A DNA stretch of 64,000 nt from Methyloversatilis universalis (GCA_020723665.1 DYIL01000005.1:62001-126000); one strand, 5' to 3'; shown: positions 45,882-54,837, numbered from the stretch's first letter. Notes: generated by a model not told the origin, from the sequence alone. A program made the numbers and translations.

Positions 45882-46109
45882 GGAAGTTCTGAATAAGCCC
45901 TCTCTCCCGCTGGAACAAACCTGTCCTGAGCGAAGTCGAAGGGCCGTGCTTCGCACGTTAGCGTTCGCTCCCGGCGAACGGGTGCACGGGTAAGCGCCGC
46001 TTGCGGCTCCCAACGGGGAAAGTGCGGCGTGATGGGGTTGGGTGAGGGCCTTTTGGATTAAACAGTCGCACCGTTCGCTTTTCCCACTGGAAACTTGATC
46101 AGAGCTTCC
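45882..46109. mobile_element. Family A MITE, copy A2 (TTAA duplication), inside the ftsH-degP unit
   Basis: The 228-bp element has termini GGAAGTTCTGAATAAG and CTTGATCAGAGCTTCC and is flanked by TTAA at 45878-45881 and 46110-46113. It is nearly the same sequence as A1 over the whole length. The right TTAA contains the ftsH stop codon (minus strand) and the left TTAA leads straight into the degP ribosome-binding site, so it lies exactly between two co-oriented genes. Confidence 0.92.
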
Positions 46110-48005
46110 TTAAAGTGTTGCTCTGATCGCAGCCCGCGAAGCGCCTTTCCAGGGCTGCATGTCCTTGGTCAGCTCTGGAATCGTGCTTTCGTCCAGGGTT
46201 TCTTGCTTCAGCAGTTGCTGGGCGCAGCGTTCCAGCACGTCGCGGTTGCTCTGAAGCAGACCATAGGCGCGTTCGAAACATTCGGCGATGATGTTGCGCA
46301 CGGTCTGGTCGATCTGCTGGGCCGTGAGTTCGCTGATCCGGAAGCCGCCTTGCGGTGCGGCGCCCGGCACGTTCAGGAAGGGCGACGGCGGCGGTTCGTA
46401 GGTCACGTTACCCAAATTTTCGTCCATGCCGTAGCGGGTGATCATGTCGCGGGCAATATCGGTCGCCTTGGCCAAGTCGTCGGCCGCGCCCGTGGAGATT
46501 TGCTGGAAGACCAGTTTTTCCGCGGCGCGTCCACCGAGCAGTACGGCGATTTTGTTTTCCAGTTCGAGGCGGGTCATCAGATAGCGGTCTTCCGTCGGAC
46601 GCTGGATGGTGTAGCCGAGCGCCCCGATGCCGCGAGGAATGATGGACACTTTATGAACCGGGTCGGTGCCCGGCAGGGCGAGGGCGACCAGCGCGTGACC
46701 CATCTCGTGGTAAGCGACTACCCGGCGTTCCTCCGGATTGAGAATACGATTCTTCTTTTCGAGCCCGGCGACGATGCGCTCGATCGCACGGGTGAAGTCT
46801 TCCTGGTTGATGGCGGCGGCTCGGCGTCGGGTGGCGAGAAGGGCGGCTTCGTTGACCAGATTCGCGAGATCGGCGCCCGAGAAACCGGTGGTGAGCGAAG
46901 CGATCTGCTCGAGGTCGACGTCCTGAGCCAGTTTCACCTTTTTCACGTGTACCTTGAGTATGGCGACGCGCCCCGTCTTGTCGGGACGGTCCACCAGGAC
47001 CTGGCGGTCGAAACGTCCGGCCCTGAGTAGGGCGGGATCGAGGATTTCCGGCCGGTTGGTGGCAGCGAGCAGCACCAGGCCGGTGGAAGGGTCGAAGCCG
47101 TCCAATTCGGCCAGGAGCTGATTGAGCGTTTGTTCCCGTTCGTCATGTCCGCCCACGCCCGGAAACGCGCCGCGCGCACGACCCAGGGCGTCGATCTCGT
47201 CGATGAAGATGATCGCGGGCGCCTTGGCCCGTGCTTGTTCGAACAAGTCGCGCACCCGAGCCGCGCCGACGCCGACGAACATTTCCACGAACTCGGCGCC
47301 CGAAATCGAGAAGAACGCCACGCCCGCTTGCCCGGCAACCGCCTTGGCCAGCAGCGTCTTGCCGGTGCCCGGCGGCCCTACCAGCAGCACGCCTTTCGGC
47401 ACGCGCGCGCCGAGCCGGCTGTATTCCGCAGGATTCTTCAGGAACTCGACGATTTCCTTCAGTTCTTCCTTGGCCTCGTCGACGCCCGCCACGTCGTCGA
47501 AGGTGACGCCGGTCTTGGCTTCCACGTAGACCTTGGCACGACTCTTTCCGATGGTCATGAAACCACCCATGCCCTGTTTCTCGGCCAGCTTGCGGAATAA
47601 AAAGAACCAGACGCCGAAAAATAGCAGTGCCGGAATGACCCAGGACAAAATGTCCTTGAGCCAGGTGCTTTCCACGACCCGAGTGTAAGGTACGCCGAAG
47701 CGCCCAAGACGTTCGGCCAGGTCGGGCTCGACCCGCGACGCGGCGATCGTACTCTTGCCGCTGGAATCACCTTCCTTCAGCTTGCCGGTGATGACCTTGT
47801 CGCCGATCAGTATCTCCGTGATACGCCCTTGTTCCAGCGCTTGTTCGAACTCGCTGTAGGGCACCACTTCCACCTGCGCGGCGACCCACCAGTCGTGGAT
47901 CATCAGCACGAGCAGGAAGGCGATGATCCAATAGCCGATGTTCCAGTCTCTTTTGTTCCAACCGCGGTTCTTCATCTTTTTCGGATCGATTTTTTTATTC
48001 TTCAT
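46110..48005 (-). CDS. ftsH: FtsH-type ATP-dependent zinc metalloprotease (stress-island type)
   Basis: From ATG 48005 (GGGAGAA 6 bases upstream) this is a 631-residue membrane-bound AAA+ protease. Two transmembrane helices (about residues 23-43 and 118-137) flank a short periplasmic domain. Walker A GPPGTGKT is at 210-217, followed by the SRH region [18 protein letters not shown] and the zinc site HEMGH in the C-terminal peptidase domain. The upstream extension to 48125 is not family-like. The neighbourhood (degP, trxC-like, cbpMA) and the sequence type argue for a second, stress-related FtsH rather than the housekeeping copy normally next to rlmE and folP. A GC-rich hairpin (48078-48098) lies in the leader. 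Confidence 0.92.
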   Translation of the reverse strand: MKNKKIDPKKMKNRGWNKRDWNIGYWIIAFLLVLMIHDWWVAAQVEVVPYSEFEQALEQGRITEILIGDKVITGKLKEGDSSGKSTIAASRVEPDLAERLGRFGVPYTRVVESTWLKDILSWVIPALLFFGVWFFLFRKLAEKQGMGGFMTIGKSRAKVYVEAKTGVTFDDVAGVDEAKEELKEIVEFLKNPAEYSRLGARVPKGVLLVGPPGTGKTLLAKAVAGQAGVAFFSISGAEFVEMFVGVGAARVRDLFEQARAKAPAIIFIDEIDALGRARGAFPGVGGHDEREQTLNQLLAELDGFDPSTGLVLLAATNRPEILDPALLRAGRFDRQVLVDRPDKTGRVAILKVHVKKVKLAQDVDLEQIASLTTGFSGADLANLVNEAALLATRRRAAAINQEDFTRAIERIVAGLEKKNRILNPEERRVVAYHEMGHALVALALPGTDPVHKVSIIPRGIGALGYTIQRPTEDRYLMTRLELENKIAVLLGGRAAEKLVFQQISTGAADDLAKATDIARDMITRYGMDENLGNVTYEPPPSPFLNVPGAAPQGGFRISELTAQQIDQTVRNIIAECFERAYGLLQSNRDVLERCAQQLLKQETLDESTIPELTKDMQPWKGASRAAIRATL

Positions 48006-48254
48006 GGTGTTCTCCCACGACTTGAGTTCAGGTAGAGAAACGCTCGACACCGACACTCGCCCGAGCACGCTTTCGGCGACGGGGATGTAAGCCCCGTCGC
48101 GGCGTTCGATTCCGGAAGCTGCCATTCTATCAGCGAACGTCCGAGCGGAAAGGCGGTCGAGTTCTCCGGAGAAACCTCCGTCCGCGTGGCGGGCGGCGGG
48201 GCGATGTCCTCACAAAAGAGGAACCCAAGAGCGATGTTCCCGGCGTTAGAGCAT

Positions 48255-48704
48255 TCACCGAAGTGACGTGGTGAAGTGACTCAGGGTCCACCGCAGGATG
48301 TCGCGCGCACCCATGGCGCCGGCCTGGCGGGCCACTTCCCGGCCGTGGCGGAACAAGACCAGCGTGGGAATGCTGCGAATGCCGAAGCGCGAAGCCAGGG
48401 CCGGCTCCTCCTCGGTGTTAACTTTGGCGAGGCGGAAGCGCGGTTCCAATTGGCCCGCCGCTTGTTCGAAGGCCGGCGCCATCATGCGGCAGGGACCGCA
48501 CCAGGGCGCCCAGAAATCGACCAGAAGCGGGATATCGCTGCGTGCCGCGAAGAGGTCGAAATCGGCCGCCGTGAGAGCGATGGGGTGGCCCTCGAACAAA
48601 GGCTTTCGGCAGCGTCCGCAATTGGGCCCATCGGCGAGGCGCGCCGTCGGCAGGCGGTTGACGGTTAGGCAATGGGGACAAACGATGTGCGTGGTTTCGC
48701 TCAT
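48255..48704 (-). CDS. trxC: Thioredoxin of the TrxC type (N-terminal zinc finger)
   Basis: This 149-residue protein has an N-terminal zinc-binding segment with two CxxC pairs (CPHC and CGRC, residues 9-32) and a thioredoxin domain with the active site WAPWCGPCRMM (about residues 65-75). That is the TrxC (thioredoxin 2) layout. A thioredoxin of this kind is a regular member of the transmissible protein-quality-control loci. It is separated from ftsH by 250 bp, so ftsH may have its own promoter there. Confidence 0.9.
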   Translation of the reverse strand: MSETTHIVCPHCLTVNRLPTARLADGPNCGRCRKPLFEGHPIALTAADFDLFAARSDIPLLVDFWAPWCGPCRMMAPAFEQAAGQLEPRFRLAKVNTEEEPALASRFGIRSIPTLVLFRHGREVARQAGAMGARDILRWTLSHFTTSLR

Positions 48705-48788
48705 GATGTTCCAGCGGGTTTCAATGGCAAGGCCCGCTTCATCGATAGCAAAGCCTGAGGCGGTTGGGCCGAATGCAAATACTGTTTC

Positions 48789-49112
48789 CTAATCCGCCAC
48801 AAGCCCGGCCCGCCGCAGTTGTGCGCGTAGCCGTTCGGTTTCTTCCAGCAGATCGAGAATGACGGCCGCTGCTTCCAGATTCGTCTCGAAGTCGCGCATC
48901 AGACGGATGAGCTTGCGGGCGCGCCTGATGTCGCCGGCGCCGAAACGCCAGGCGGCTCTTTCGGTGCCTGTCGGCGACAATACGGCCATGTCCACCAGTT
49001 CCTGGATACAGTCAGCCTCCACGCCGCAGGCAACGGCCAGTTCCTCCAGAGACAATACCCCTTCATCCCCGATCCAGACGCTGACACTCGAGGTGAGCAT
49101 ACTTTCGGTCAT
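48789..49112 (-). CDS. cbpM: Chaperone modulator CbpM
   Basis: This 107-residue MerR-type helical protein resembles CbpM, which binds the J-domain of CbpA and inhibits its co-chaperone activity. The N-terminal segment VLSLEELAVACGVEADCIQELVDMA and the C-terminal coiled-coil LLEETERLRAQLRRAG are typical. It starts 3 bp after cbpA, the usual order. Confidence 0.88.
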   Translation of the reverse strand: MTESMLTSSVSVWIGDEGVLSLEELAVACGVEADCIQELVDMAVLSPTGTERAAWRFGAGDIRRARKLIRLMRDFETNLEAAAVILDLLEETERLRAQLRRAGLVAD

Positions 49113-49115
49113 GGC

Positions 49116-50042
49116 TCAAACTCCCATGGTTCGGCGCGGGTTGAAGGCTAACTCCCGCGACATGGTCCGATAAAGTTCCCGCGCGCGTTCGGTCTCCGCG
49201 GGGGGCAGCACGACATTTAGCACGAGATAAAGGTCTCCGGGCGGGTCGGCGGGGATGCCCTTTCCTCTAAGACGCAGTTTGCGTCCACTCTGGGAGCCTG
49301 CGGGAATCCGGACTTCGACCGCGCCAGCCGGGGTCGGCGCTTTGACCGTCGCGCCCAATGCCGCCTCCCACGGCGCCACCGGAAGAGTCAGGTAAAGATC
49401 ACGACCATCGACACGATAGAGCGGATGCGGCCTGAAGCGCACCTCCAGGTAAAGATCGCCCGCGGGACCGCCACCCAAACCGGTTGCCCCCTGGCCGGCC
49501 AGCCGGATGAGTTGGCCTTCGTGAATGCCCTTGGGAATCTGCACCTGGAGAGTGCGCTCGCGCGTCACCAATCGGCCCTGCTCGTCGATCTGGGGCATTT
49601 GTAGACTGACTGTGCGGCTGACGCCTCGAAAGGCGTCCTCCAGGTCGATGAAGATCTTGGCATGATGATCTTCGCCTCGGGCGCGAAAACCGGACGCGCG
49701 CCGGCCGAAGCCGCCGAATAGGGAATTGAAGAAATCGCTGAAGGCCGATTCCCGGGCGAATGGTCCGTAGGCGAACTCGAAGCCGGCATCCCAGTCGGGC
49801 GGAGGCCGGAATTCCTGGCCGCTGCGATATCCGGAACTCAATCGGTCGTAGGCTGCCCGTTTTTCGGGATCGCGCAGGACTTCGTAGGCCTCGTTGATTT
49901 CCTGCATTTTGGCTTCCGCGTCCTTCACCTTGCTGACGTCGGGATGGTACTTGCGGGCCAGCTTGCGGTATGCCTTCTTGATCTCTTCGTCCGTTGCCGA
50001 ACGTTCGACGCCGAGTATCTGGTAATAATCCTTGAATTCCAT
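49116..50042 (-). CDS. cbpA: Curved-DNA-binding protein / DnaJ-class co-chaperone CbpA
   Basis: This 308-residue type II J-protein has an N-terminal J-domain with the HPD motif (RKYHPDVSKVKDAE, about residues 31-44). A Gly/Phe-type linker (FGGFGRRASGFRARG) and two beta-sandwich substrate-binding domains end the protein. There is no zinc finger. It stimulates DnaK and is held in check by CbpM next door. Confidence 0.93.
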   Translation of the reverse strand: MEFKDYYQILGVERSATDEEIKKAYRKLARKYHPDVSKVKDAEAKMQEINEAYEVLRDPEKRAAYDRLSSGYRSGQEFRPPPDWDAGFEFAYGPFARESAFSDFFNSLFGGFGRRASGFRARGEDHHAKIFIDLEDAFRGVSRTVSLQMPQIDEQGRLVTRERTLQVQIPKGIHEGQLIRLAGQGATGLGGGPAGDLYLEVRFRPHPLYRVDGRDLYLTLPVAPWEAALGATVKAPTPAGAVEVRIPAGSQSGRKLRLRGKGIPADPPGDLYLVLNVVLPPAETERARELYRTMSRELAFNPRRTMGV

Positions 50043-50088
50043 GATGTTTGCCTGTTTCTCGATGGAAATGACCGCTCGCGCCGAAAAT

Positions 50089-50919
50089 TCATTCCAAACT
50101 CACGCTCAGCGCCATCATTAGCATGAACCCTATCATGATACCCATCGTGGCGGCGATGGGGTGGCCGCTGGCCTGGGTTTCCGGAATCACTTCCCGTACC
50201 ACGACGTACAACATGGCGCTGGCGGCGAATCCCATGGCGTAGGGCAATATCGCCCGGGTCGTCAGCGTCGCTGCGGCGCCGACGACGGCGGCCACCGGCT
50301 CAACCGCCGCGGAGAGCTGCCCGAACACAAAACTGCGCAACGACGACCAGCCCTCGCGGCGTAGCGGGAGGGCGACGGCCATGCCTTCCGGCAGGTTGTG
50401 GAAGGCGATGCCCCCCATCAAACCGATGGCCGCGGCAAGACTGACCGGACTCTGGTCGTTGCCCACGGCGCCGAACACGATGCCCAGGGCGAGCCCCTCG
50501 GGAATGTTGTGAAGGGTGATGGCCAGAATCAGCAGGGTGGTCCGCCGCCAATGGCTGGGCAGTCCCTTGGCCGCCTTCGCCGGCGCCGGAAGTTGCAGGC
50601 GGGGCAATACCTCGTCGACGACATGGAGAAAGACGGTTCCGACCAGAATGCCGGCGCTGGCGGGGAACCAGCGCCAGAAGCCGTACTCCGCGGACAGCTC
50701 GATGGCCGGATGTAACAGCGACCAGAAGCTGGCCGCGAGCATGACGCCGCCGGCGAACCCTAGGACCACATCGAGGAATCGTTGGTAGACCCTGGCGGTG
50801 AAGAACACGACCGAAGCGCCCAGCGCCGAGCCGCTCCAGGATACCAGGCCCGCGGCGAACGCCCGCTCGATCGGCCCCCAATGGGCGAAATTGGAGAAAA
50901 TCGGGACCGTGTCGGTCAC
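50089..50919 (-). CDS. ZIP-family metal transporter (ZupT-like)
   Basis: A GTG at 50919 gives a 276-residue protein, MTDTVPIFSNFAHW...; an in-frame TTG at 50937 would add six residues. The protein has about eight membrane helices with the ZIP metal sites ALTLHNIPEGLALG-type (ITLHNIPEGLALG) and IAFHNLPEGMAVALP. It imports divalent zinc, iron or similar ions. The GTG overlaps the stop of a 49-residue reading frame upstream (GTGA). Confidence 0.87.
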   Translation of the reverse strand: MTDTVPIFSNFAHWGPIERAFAAGLVSWSGSALGASVVFFTARVYQRFLDVVLGFAGGVMLAASFWSLLHPAIELSAEYGFWRWFPASAGILVGTVFLHVVDEVLPRLQLPAPAKAAKGLPSHWRRTTLLILAITLHNIPEGLALGIVFGAVGNDQSPVSLAAAIGLMGGIAFHNLPEGMAVALPLRREGWSSLRSFVFGQLSAAVEPVAAVVGAAATLTTRAILPYAMGFAASAMLYVVVREVIPETQASGHPIAATMGIMIGFMLMMALSVSLE

Positions 50920-51065
50920 GCAGCCTGATTCCGCCAAGCACGGTATCGCGCCACATGCTTGCGGGGCAAGCGCGGCACGAGAAGCAACAGGACGACATCG
51001 TCCAACTCGCTGATCACCGGGATCGACTTGGGGATTGGCCCGACCGAATCGATAAAGTAAGGCAA
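50916..51065 (-). CDS. Small DUF1232-like membrane protein
   Basis: A TTG at 51065 preceded by AAGGAA (51071-51076) begins a 49-residue frame: PYFIDSVGPIPKSIPVISEL then DDVVLLLLVPRLP. This is the conserved membrane-hairpin part of DUF1232/YkvA proteins, in which Pro-Ile-x-x-Ile-Pro is followed by Asp-Asp. Usual members have about 100-130 residues, so this is either a minimal form or a truncated gene. It is coupled by GTGA overlap to the ZIP transporter. Confidence 0.5.
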   Translation of the reverse strand: MPYFIDSVGPIPKSIPVISELDDVVLLLLVPRLPRKHVARYRAWRNQAA

Positions 51066-51599
51066 GGCGATTCCTTTTTTGTTTGATCGATCATAACACG
51101 CCGGGGCCGCTGCCAAAATTCCGTGGAGGGTTGCGGATGGGTTTCCGCCATCACGGACGTCAGATTGGTATTCGCCCCCAAGCGAGACCGCGCTATACGG
51201 CGGCAAACCATTGTAGCACCGTCCCGACGGTGCGCCGCTTACGTCTGCTCAGACGTCGAAAGACATTCTGACGGCAAAAGCATGCGGTGGATATTCGGCG
51301 AAATCGAAATCCTAATTCGACCGGCCCGACGGGACAAGTGCGTAATTCCATTTCTCAATCAAAAGCAAAACATTGTAGGCCGGAATAAGCCCTTCGACTT
51401 CGCTCAGGACAGGCTCCGCATTTCCGGCATTCCAATCGATTTCGCGCGCCGGGAACGGCTTCGCCTTATCCCGGCCTTCCATTGAAGTAATTTTCTTTTT
51501 GTTCGAAAAATGGAATAACACAACTTGTCAACCCAATTCAGAAATGTCCCCTTTTGAGCAAAGCAGAAGGATCCCCAGTCAAATGCTTGGTTATCGTGG
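51066..51599. other. Intergenic region with a family C copy and no supported gene
   Basis: Upstream of the DUF1232-like frame lie about 270 bp with no recognised element, then the family C copy C4 (51346-51515), then sequence leading into degraded insertion-sequence DNA. Confidence 0.55.
51346..51515. mobile_element. Family C MITE, copy C4 (TAA duplication)
   Basis: The 170-bp element runs from TTCCATTTCTCAATCAAAAG to TTTGTTCGAAAAATGGAA and is flanked by TAA at 51343-51345 and 51516-51518. Compared with C2 it carries a different internal segment after the shared left 70 bp. Confidence 0.85.
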
Positions 51600-51739
51600 T
51601 TGAGCCGGTACAAGAGTGCTTTTGAACCGGCTTTTCCAGGGATGATCCGGTGCTGGTTTGTAGGTTGGCTTGCCCTCTGGGAGAAGGGCTGGGGATGAGG
51701 GCCTAGCGCTTTTCAGTGTGTATCCAACTGCCGGATTCA

Positions 51740-52160
51740 GGTTGATACGGAATATCCCGTGCTTGTCCGAGTAGAGGGCCACCGGGCGTCCGTGCCGGGC
51801 CAGGTACTGCTGTAGGGTCTCCATGTAGGCCTGAGTGGTCTCGGCAGGCACGAAGCGCAGTGCCATCAGGCGCCTTGTGGCGTCGTCGATGAACACGATG
51901 AGGGTGCAGCGTGGCCCGCACTCGTCGAACCAGTCATGCGGCGAGCCATCGATTTGCACCAACTCCCCAGGCAGGGGCGGCGTGGACGGCGCTGATGGAC
52001 CCGGGCCTGCCTACCGGCAGGCAGGCAGGCTTGCTTGCGTTGCTTGGGCTGCCATAGCCCATCGGCCACCATCCACTTGCACAGGGTCTCGGCCGAGAGA
52101 ATGCGTGCCGTCAATTTCCGTGGTTTGTTGGCATATCGCCTGTAATGTGATGAGCAATTG
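51740..52160 (-). pseudogene. Degraded ISNCY/IS1202-like integrase-core transposase
   Basis: Pieces in two frames make up part of a DDE transposase. An upstream piece (ILSAETLCKWMVADGLWQPK and then ARVHQRRPRRPCLG) is joined through a one-base deletion at about 51963 to VQIDGSPHDWFDECGPRCTL and IVFIDDATRRLMALRF, ending at ALYSDKHGIFRIN. The first two catalytic aspartates are visible (QIDGS, YSDKH), and the rest of the gene is missing. A palindromic CCTGCCTACCGGCAGGCAGG-type repeat has inserted about eight codons between the pieces. Confidence 0.78.
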
Positions 52161-52231
52161 CACGTATCCGGCCTTGGCCACTTGCCGGGGCAGCGGAACG
52201 GCCGCCAGCAGGCGCCATTCGCCAGGGCATC

Positions 52232-52514
52232 ATGACGCCGGCAACGAAACAGGCCATCGAGGATGCCGAAGCTCGGCTCGAGGAGGCTGAACGGAGGATG
52301 AAAGAAATCGAGGACTGGCGGCGGACCCAAATGTCGCCCAGAGCCAAACAGATTTACCGCACCCTGGCTGAACGGCTTGAAAGGATCGAAGACGTCGCCG
52401 ACGCACGTGAAGCACCGAAAAGCATTTTGGGGGAAAAAATCAAGCTGGTGCCGGAAAACGGTCATTTGTGGGCAGAACTCAAAGGCGGCCATGCCGCCTT
52501 GAGTCAGATAACGG
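52232..52514 (+). pseudogene. C-terminal remnant of a serine recombinase ending at tRNA-fMet
   Basis: The frame from 52232 encodes a coiled segment (EDAEARLEEAERRMKEIEDW) followed by LAERLERIEDVADAREAPKS and IKLVPENGHLWAELKGGHAA, a pattern like the C-terminal tail of large serine recombinases. The catalytic domain is absent. The frame runs on into the tRNA gene, where the translated GAGFEPTTFGL is only tRNA sequence. It suggests an old integration at the tRNA 3' end. Confidence 0.5.
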
Positions 52515-52591
<77 letters not shown>

Positions 52592-52737
52592 TCGATCTAC
52601 AATACTATACCGGAAACGTGGCTTCGATGCAATCAAACGTCAACATCGGACAACACGAGCGAAAGTTTTAGAGTCGACCGCAGTAAGCCGTTCGCCCCGG
52701 GTAGAGCCGAAGGTTTTGGGGTGTCGTAAGAAGGCCC

Positions 52738-53250
52738 TTAGATTCCGAATCCGTTTCGCAGCACCGACAGGCAAATGGCTCCGTAAATGCCGGCCAACAT
52801 GTCGTCGAGCATGACGCCGAGTCCGCCATGGACGGTGCGGTCGAACCCGGCGATGGGCCAAGGTTTCCAGATGTCGAAGAGACGGAAGATCAAGAAGCCG
52901 ATGAGTGCCCATTGCCAGGAAGCCGGCACGAACATCATGGTGATCAGGAAGCCGACGATTTCGTCCCAGACGATGCCGGGATGGTCTTGGACCTTGAGCC
53001 GCTGCTCGCACCGTCCGCAGATATAAATGCCGGCGATCGCCAGGGCGATGACCATTGATGCGTAAAGGGGCCTACTCAGGCCGGCCGCCAGCCAGTAGAT
53101 CGGGATGGCGGCCAGCGTTCCGAAGGTCCCGGGTGCAACCGGCGCAAGCCCGGAACCGAAGCCGAAAGCCAGGAAACACACGGGATCGCTGAAGATTTCC
53201 GTTGCTTTGATAGCGCGCCTGGATCTTGCTTTTTTTACTTGGCTAATCAT
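52738..53250 (-). CDS. pgpA: Phosphatidylglycerophosphatase A
   Basis: The ATG at 53250 overlaps the thiL stop (ATGATTAG) and gives a 170-residue membrane protein. It dephosphorylates phosphatidylglycerophosphate to phosphatidylglycerol. Characteristic segments are GFGSGLAPVAPGTFGTL, WDEIVGFL, FRLFDIWKPWPI and the C-terminal GGLGVMLDDMLAGIYG with its acidic pair. A 16-residue N-terminal extension in the same frame lies inside thiL and is unlikely to be used. thiL-pgpA is a conserved pair. Confidence 0.93.
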   Translation of the reverse strand: MISQVKKARSRRAIKATEIFSDPVCFLAFGFGSGLAPVAPGTFGTLAAIPIYWLAAGLSRPLYASMVIALAIAGIYICGRCEQRLKVQDHPGIVWDEIVGFLITMMFVPASWQWALIGFLIFRLFDIWKPWPIAGFDRTVHGGLGVMLDDMLAGIYGAICLSVLRNGFGI

Positions 53251-54205
53251 CGGAAAAATGCTGATATCCGTTTCGGGAAAGTTCGATGGATCGGCCATCT
53301 TTGAGCAACTTCAGCCCCGCCTGAGGCTCGATGCGGCCGATACGGGCGTACGGACAAGCTACAGACCTAAGGCGGTGTTCCAACTCGCCTTGCTTCGCCG
53401 GCGGAACGGTAAAACACAGTTCGTAATCGTCGCCTGCCGATAGCGGCAGGCGCCAGTCGCCCGTTTCAGCGAGGTAACGGCGTACCCCGTCCGCCAAGGG
53501 CAGTTGCTCCCAGTCGAGCGTCGCGCCTACGCCGCTGGGTTCCAGAATATGCCACAGATCGGCGGCGAGTCCGTCGGACACGTCGATACAACTGTTCGCC
53601 AGTCCGCGCAGTTTCAAGCCGATATCGACGCGGGGTTCCGGTCTTTCGAGACGCTGTATGGCCGCCGGGTCTTCGATGGCGCTTCGGCCTTGGAGAATCC
53701 TGAGTCCCAGACCTGCTGCGCCCAGTTCGCCGGTCAAGTAAATCAGGTCGCCGGGGAGGGCGCCTGAGCGGCGAAGCGCCCTGCCGCGCGCTACGAGGCC
53801 TAGGGCCTGGACGGTAATTGTCAAAGGTCCACGCGTCGTATCTCCGCCGATCAACTCGACGCCGTAACGCTCGGCCAAGTTGAAAAAACCCCGCGCGAAA
53901 CTTTGCAGCCAGACTTCGTCGCAACGAGGAAGGGTAAGCGCGAGCGTGGCCCACTTGGGCTCGGCCCCCATCGCGGCGAGATCGCTGAGATTAACGGCCA
54001 GCAGTTTATGGCCCAGACTTTCCGGGTCGACGTCGGGTAGAAAATGCACACCCTCCACCATCGTGTCGGCGGTCGCGGCCAAATCCTCGCCTTGCTCGAT
54101 CCGCAGTAAGGCACAGTCGTCGCCTACGCCTAAAACCGTCGACGGATGCTTGACCGGTTGCGCCGTGAAAAACCGGCGAATCAGTTCGAACTCACCTAAG
54201 GCCAT
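53243..54205 (-). CDS. thiL: Thiamine-monophosphate kinase
   Basis: This 320-residue ATP-dependent kinase makes thiamine diphosphate from thiamine monophosphate. The N-terminal FELIRRFF and GDDCALL metal/nucleotide motif, MGAEPKWATLALTLP, GGDTTRGPLTITVQALG and CIDVSDGLAADLWHI are all present. It lies between nusB and pgpA, the standard gammaproteobacterial order. Confidence 0.95.
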   Translation of the reverse strand: MALGEFELIRRFFTAQPVKHPSTVLGVGDDCALLRIEQGEDLAATADTMVEGVHFLPDVDPESLGHKLLAVNLSDLAAMGAEPKWATLALTLPRCDEVWLQSFARGFFNLAERYGVELIGGDTTRGPLTITVQALGLVARGRALRRSGALPGDLIYLTGELGAAGLGLRILQGRSAIEDPAAIQRLERPEPRVDIGLKLRGLANSCIDVSDGLAADLWHILEPSGVGATLDWEQLPLADGVRRYLAETGDWRLPLSAGDDYELCFTVPPAKQGELEHRLRSVACPYARIGRIEPQAGLKLLKDGRSIELSRNGYQHFSDD

Positions 54206-54240
54206 GGCGTTGTGTTCAGCTAAGGAAGGGTGCGTGAGCT

Positions 54241-54837
54241 CTAGCTCTTGCGCCCGGCTTGTATTTCCGCCTCGCGGTGCTTGCGGGCTACCCGATCCAG
54301 AATTCCGTTGATGTATTTATGGCTTTCCGCGGCTCCGAAATGCTTGGCGAGATCGATGCCCTCGTTCAGCACCACCCGATACGGTATTTCCAGGCGGTAC
54401 AGGAGTTCGTACACGCTGATTCTGAGAATTGCCCGCTCCACCGGATCGATTTCGACCACCGGGCGGTCGGCGAATTCGCTCACTGCGGCATCGATCGCCT
54501 GTAGGTGTCCGGGTACGCCATGCAACAGTTCCTTGAAATAGCGGGCGTTGACGTCGGGCGTGCAGCAATTCTCGATGAGATCGTCGAGCGTCGGGCGCTC
54601 CGGCCGTTGCTCTTCCGTTTCCCGCTGGCGGCAGTATTTCTCGAGCGATTCTTCGAGAAGATTCTGTTCTTGATCGGTCAGCGCATACCCGTTCTTGTAT
54701 CGCCTGAGAAGGACTTTGGCCTCCTTCAGTTCGGTGAGGAACTGGGTTTCGATTGCCGACAGATCGGTATCACTCAACTGCCATTGATAAATGGCCTGTA
54801 CCGCACAGCGCCGCGCCAGGGTTCTCGCATTACTCAT
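54241..54837 (-). CDS. nusB: Transcription antitermination factor NusB (long form)
   Basis: This RNA-binding all-helical protein acts with NusE on boxA in rRNA leaders. The N-terminal [19 protein letters not shown] and C-terminal [20 protein letters not shown] and [12 protein letters not shown]-type regions ([26 protein letters not shown] is split here for length) are canonical. At 198 residues it is about 50 longer than E. coli NusB. The extra part is a charged insertion around residues 43-90 ([20 protein letters not shown]). It overlaps ribH by 4 bp. Confidence 0.92.
   Translation of the reverse strand: MSNARTLARRCAVQAIYQWQLSDTDLSAIETQFLTELKEAKVLLRRYKNGYALTDQEQNLLEESLEKYCRQRETEEQRPERPTLDDLIENCCTPDVNARYFKELLHGVPGHLQAIDAAVSEFADRPVVEIDPVERAILRISVYELLYRLEIPYRVVLNEGIDLAKHFGAAESHKYINGILDRVARKHREAEIQAGRKS

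Noticed and set aside
48078-48098. GACGGGG...CCCCGTC hairpin in the ftsH leader as an RNA thermometer
   Set aside because: It is too far from the ribosome-binding site and does not pair with it, and it is too GC-rich to melt at growth temperature.
34125-48260. TTAGAGCAT-like strings at about 34125 and 48247 resembling the ends of the 24142-24691 element
   Set aside because: Only 8-9 bases match and no inverted partner was found nearby, so chance is the simpler explanation.
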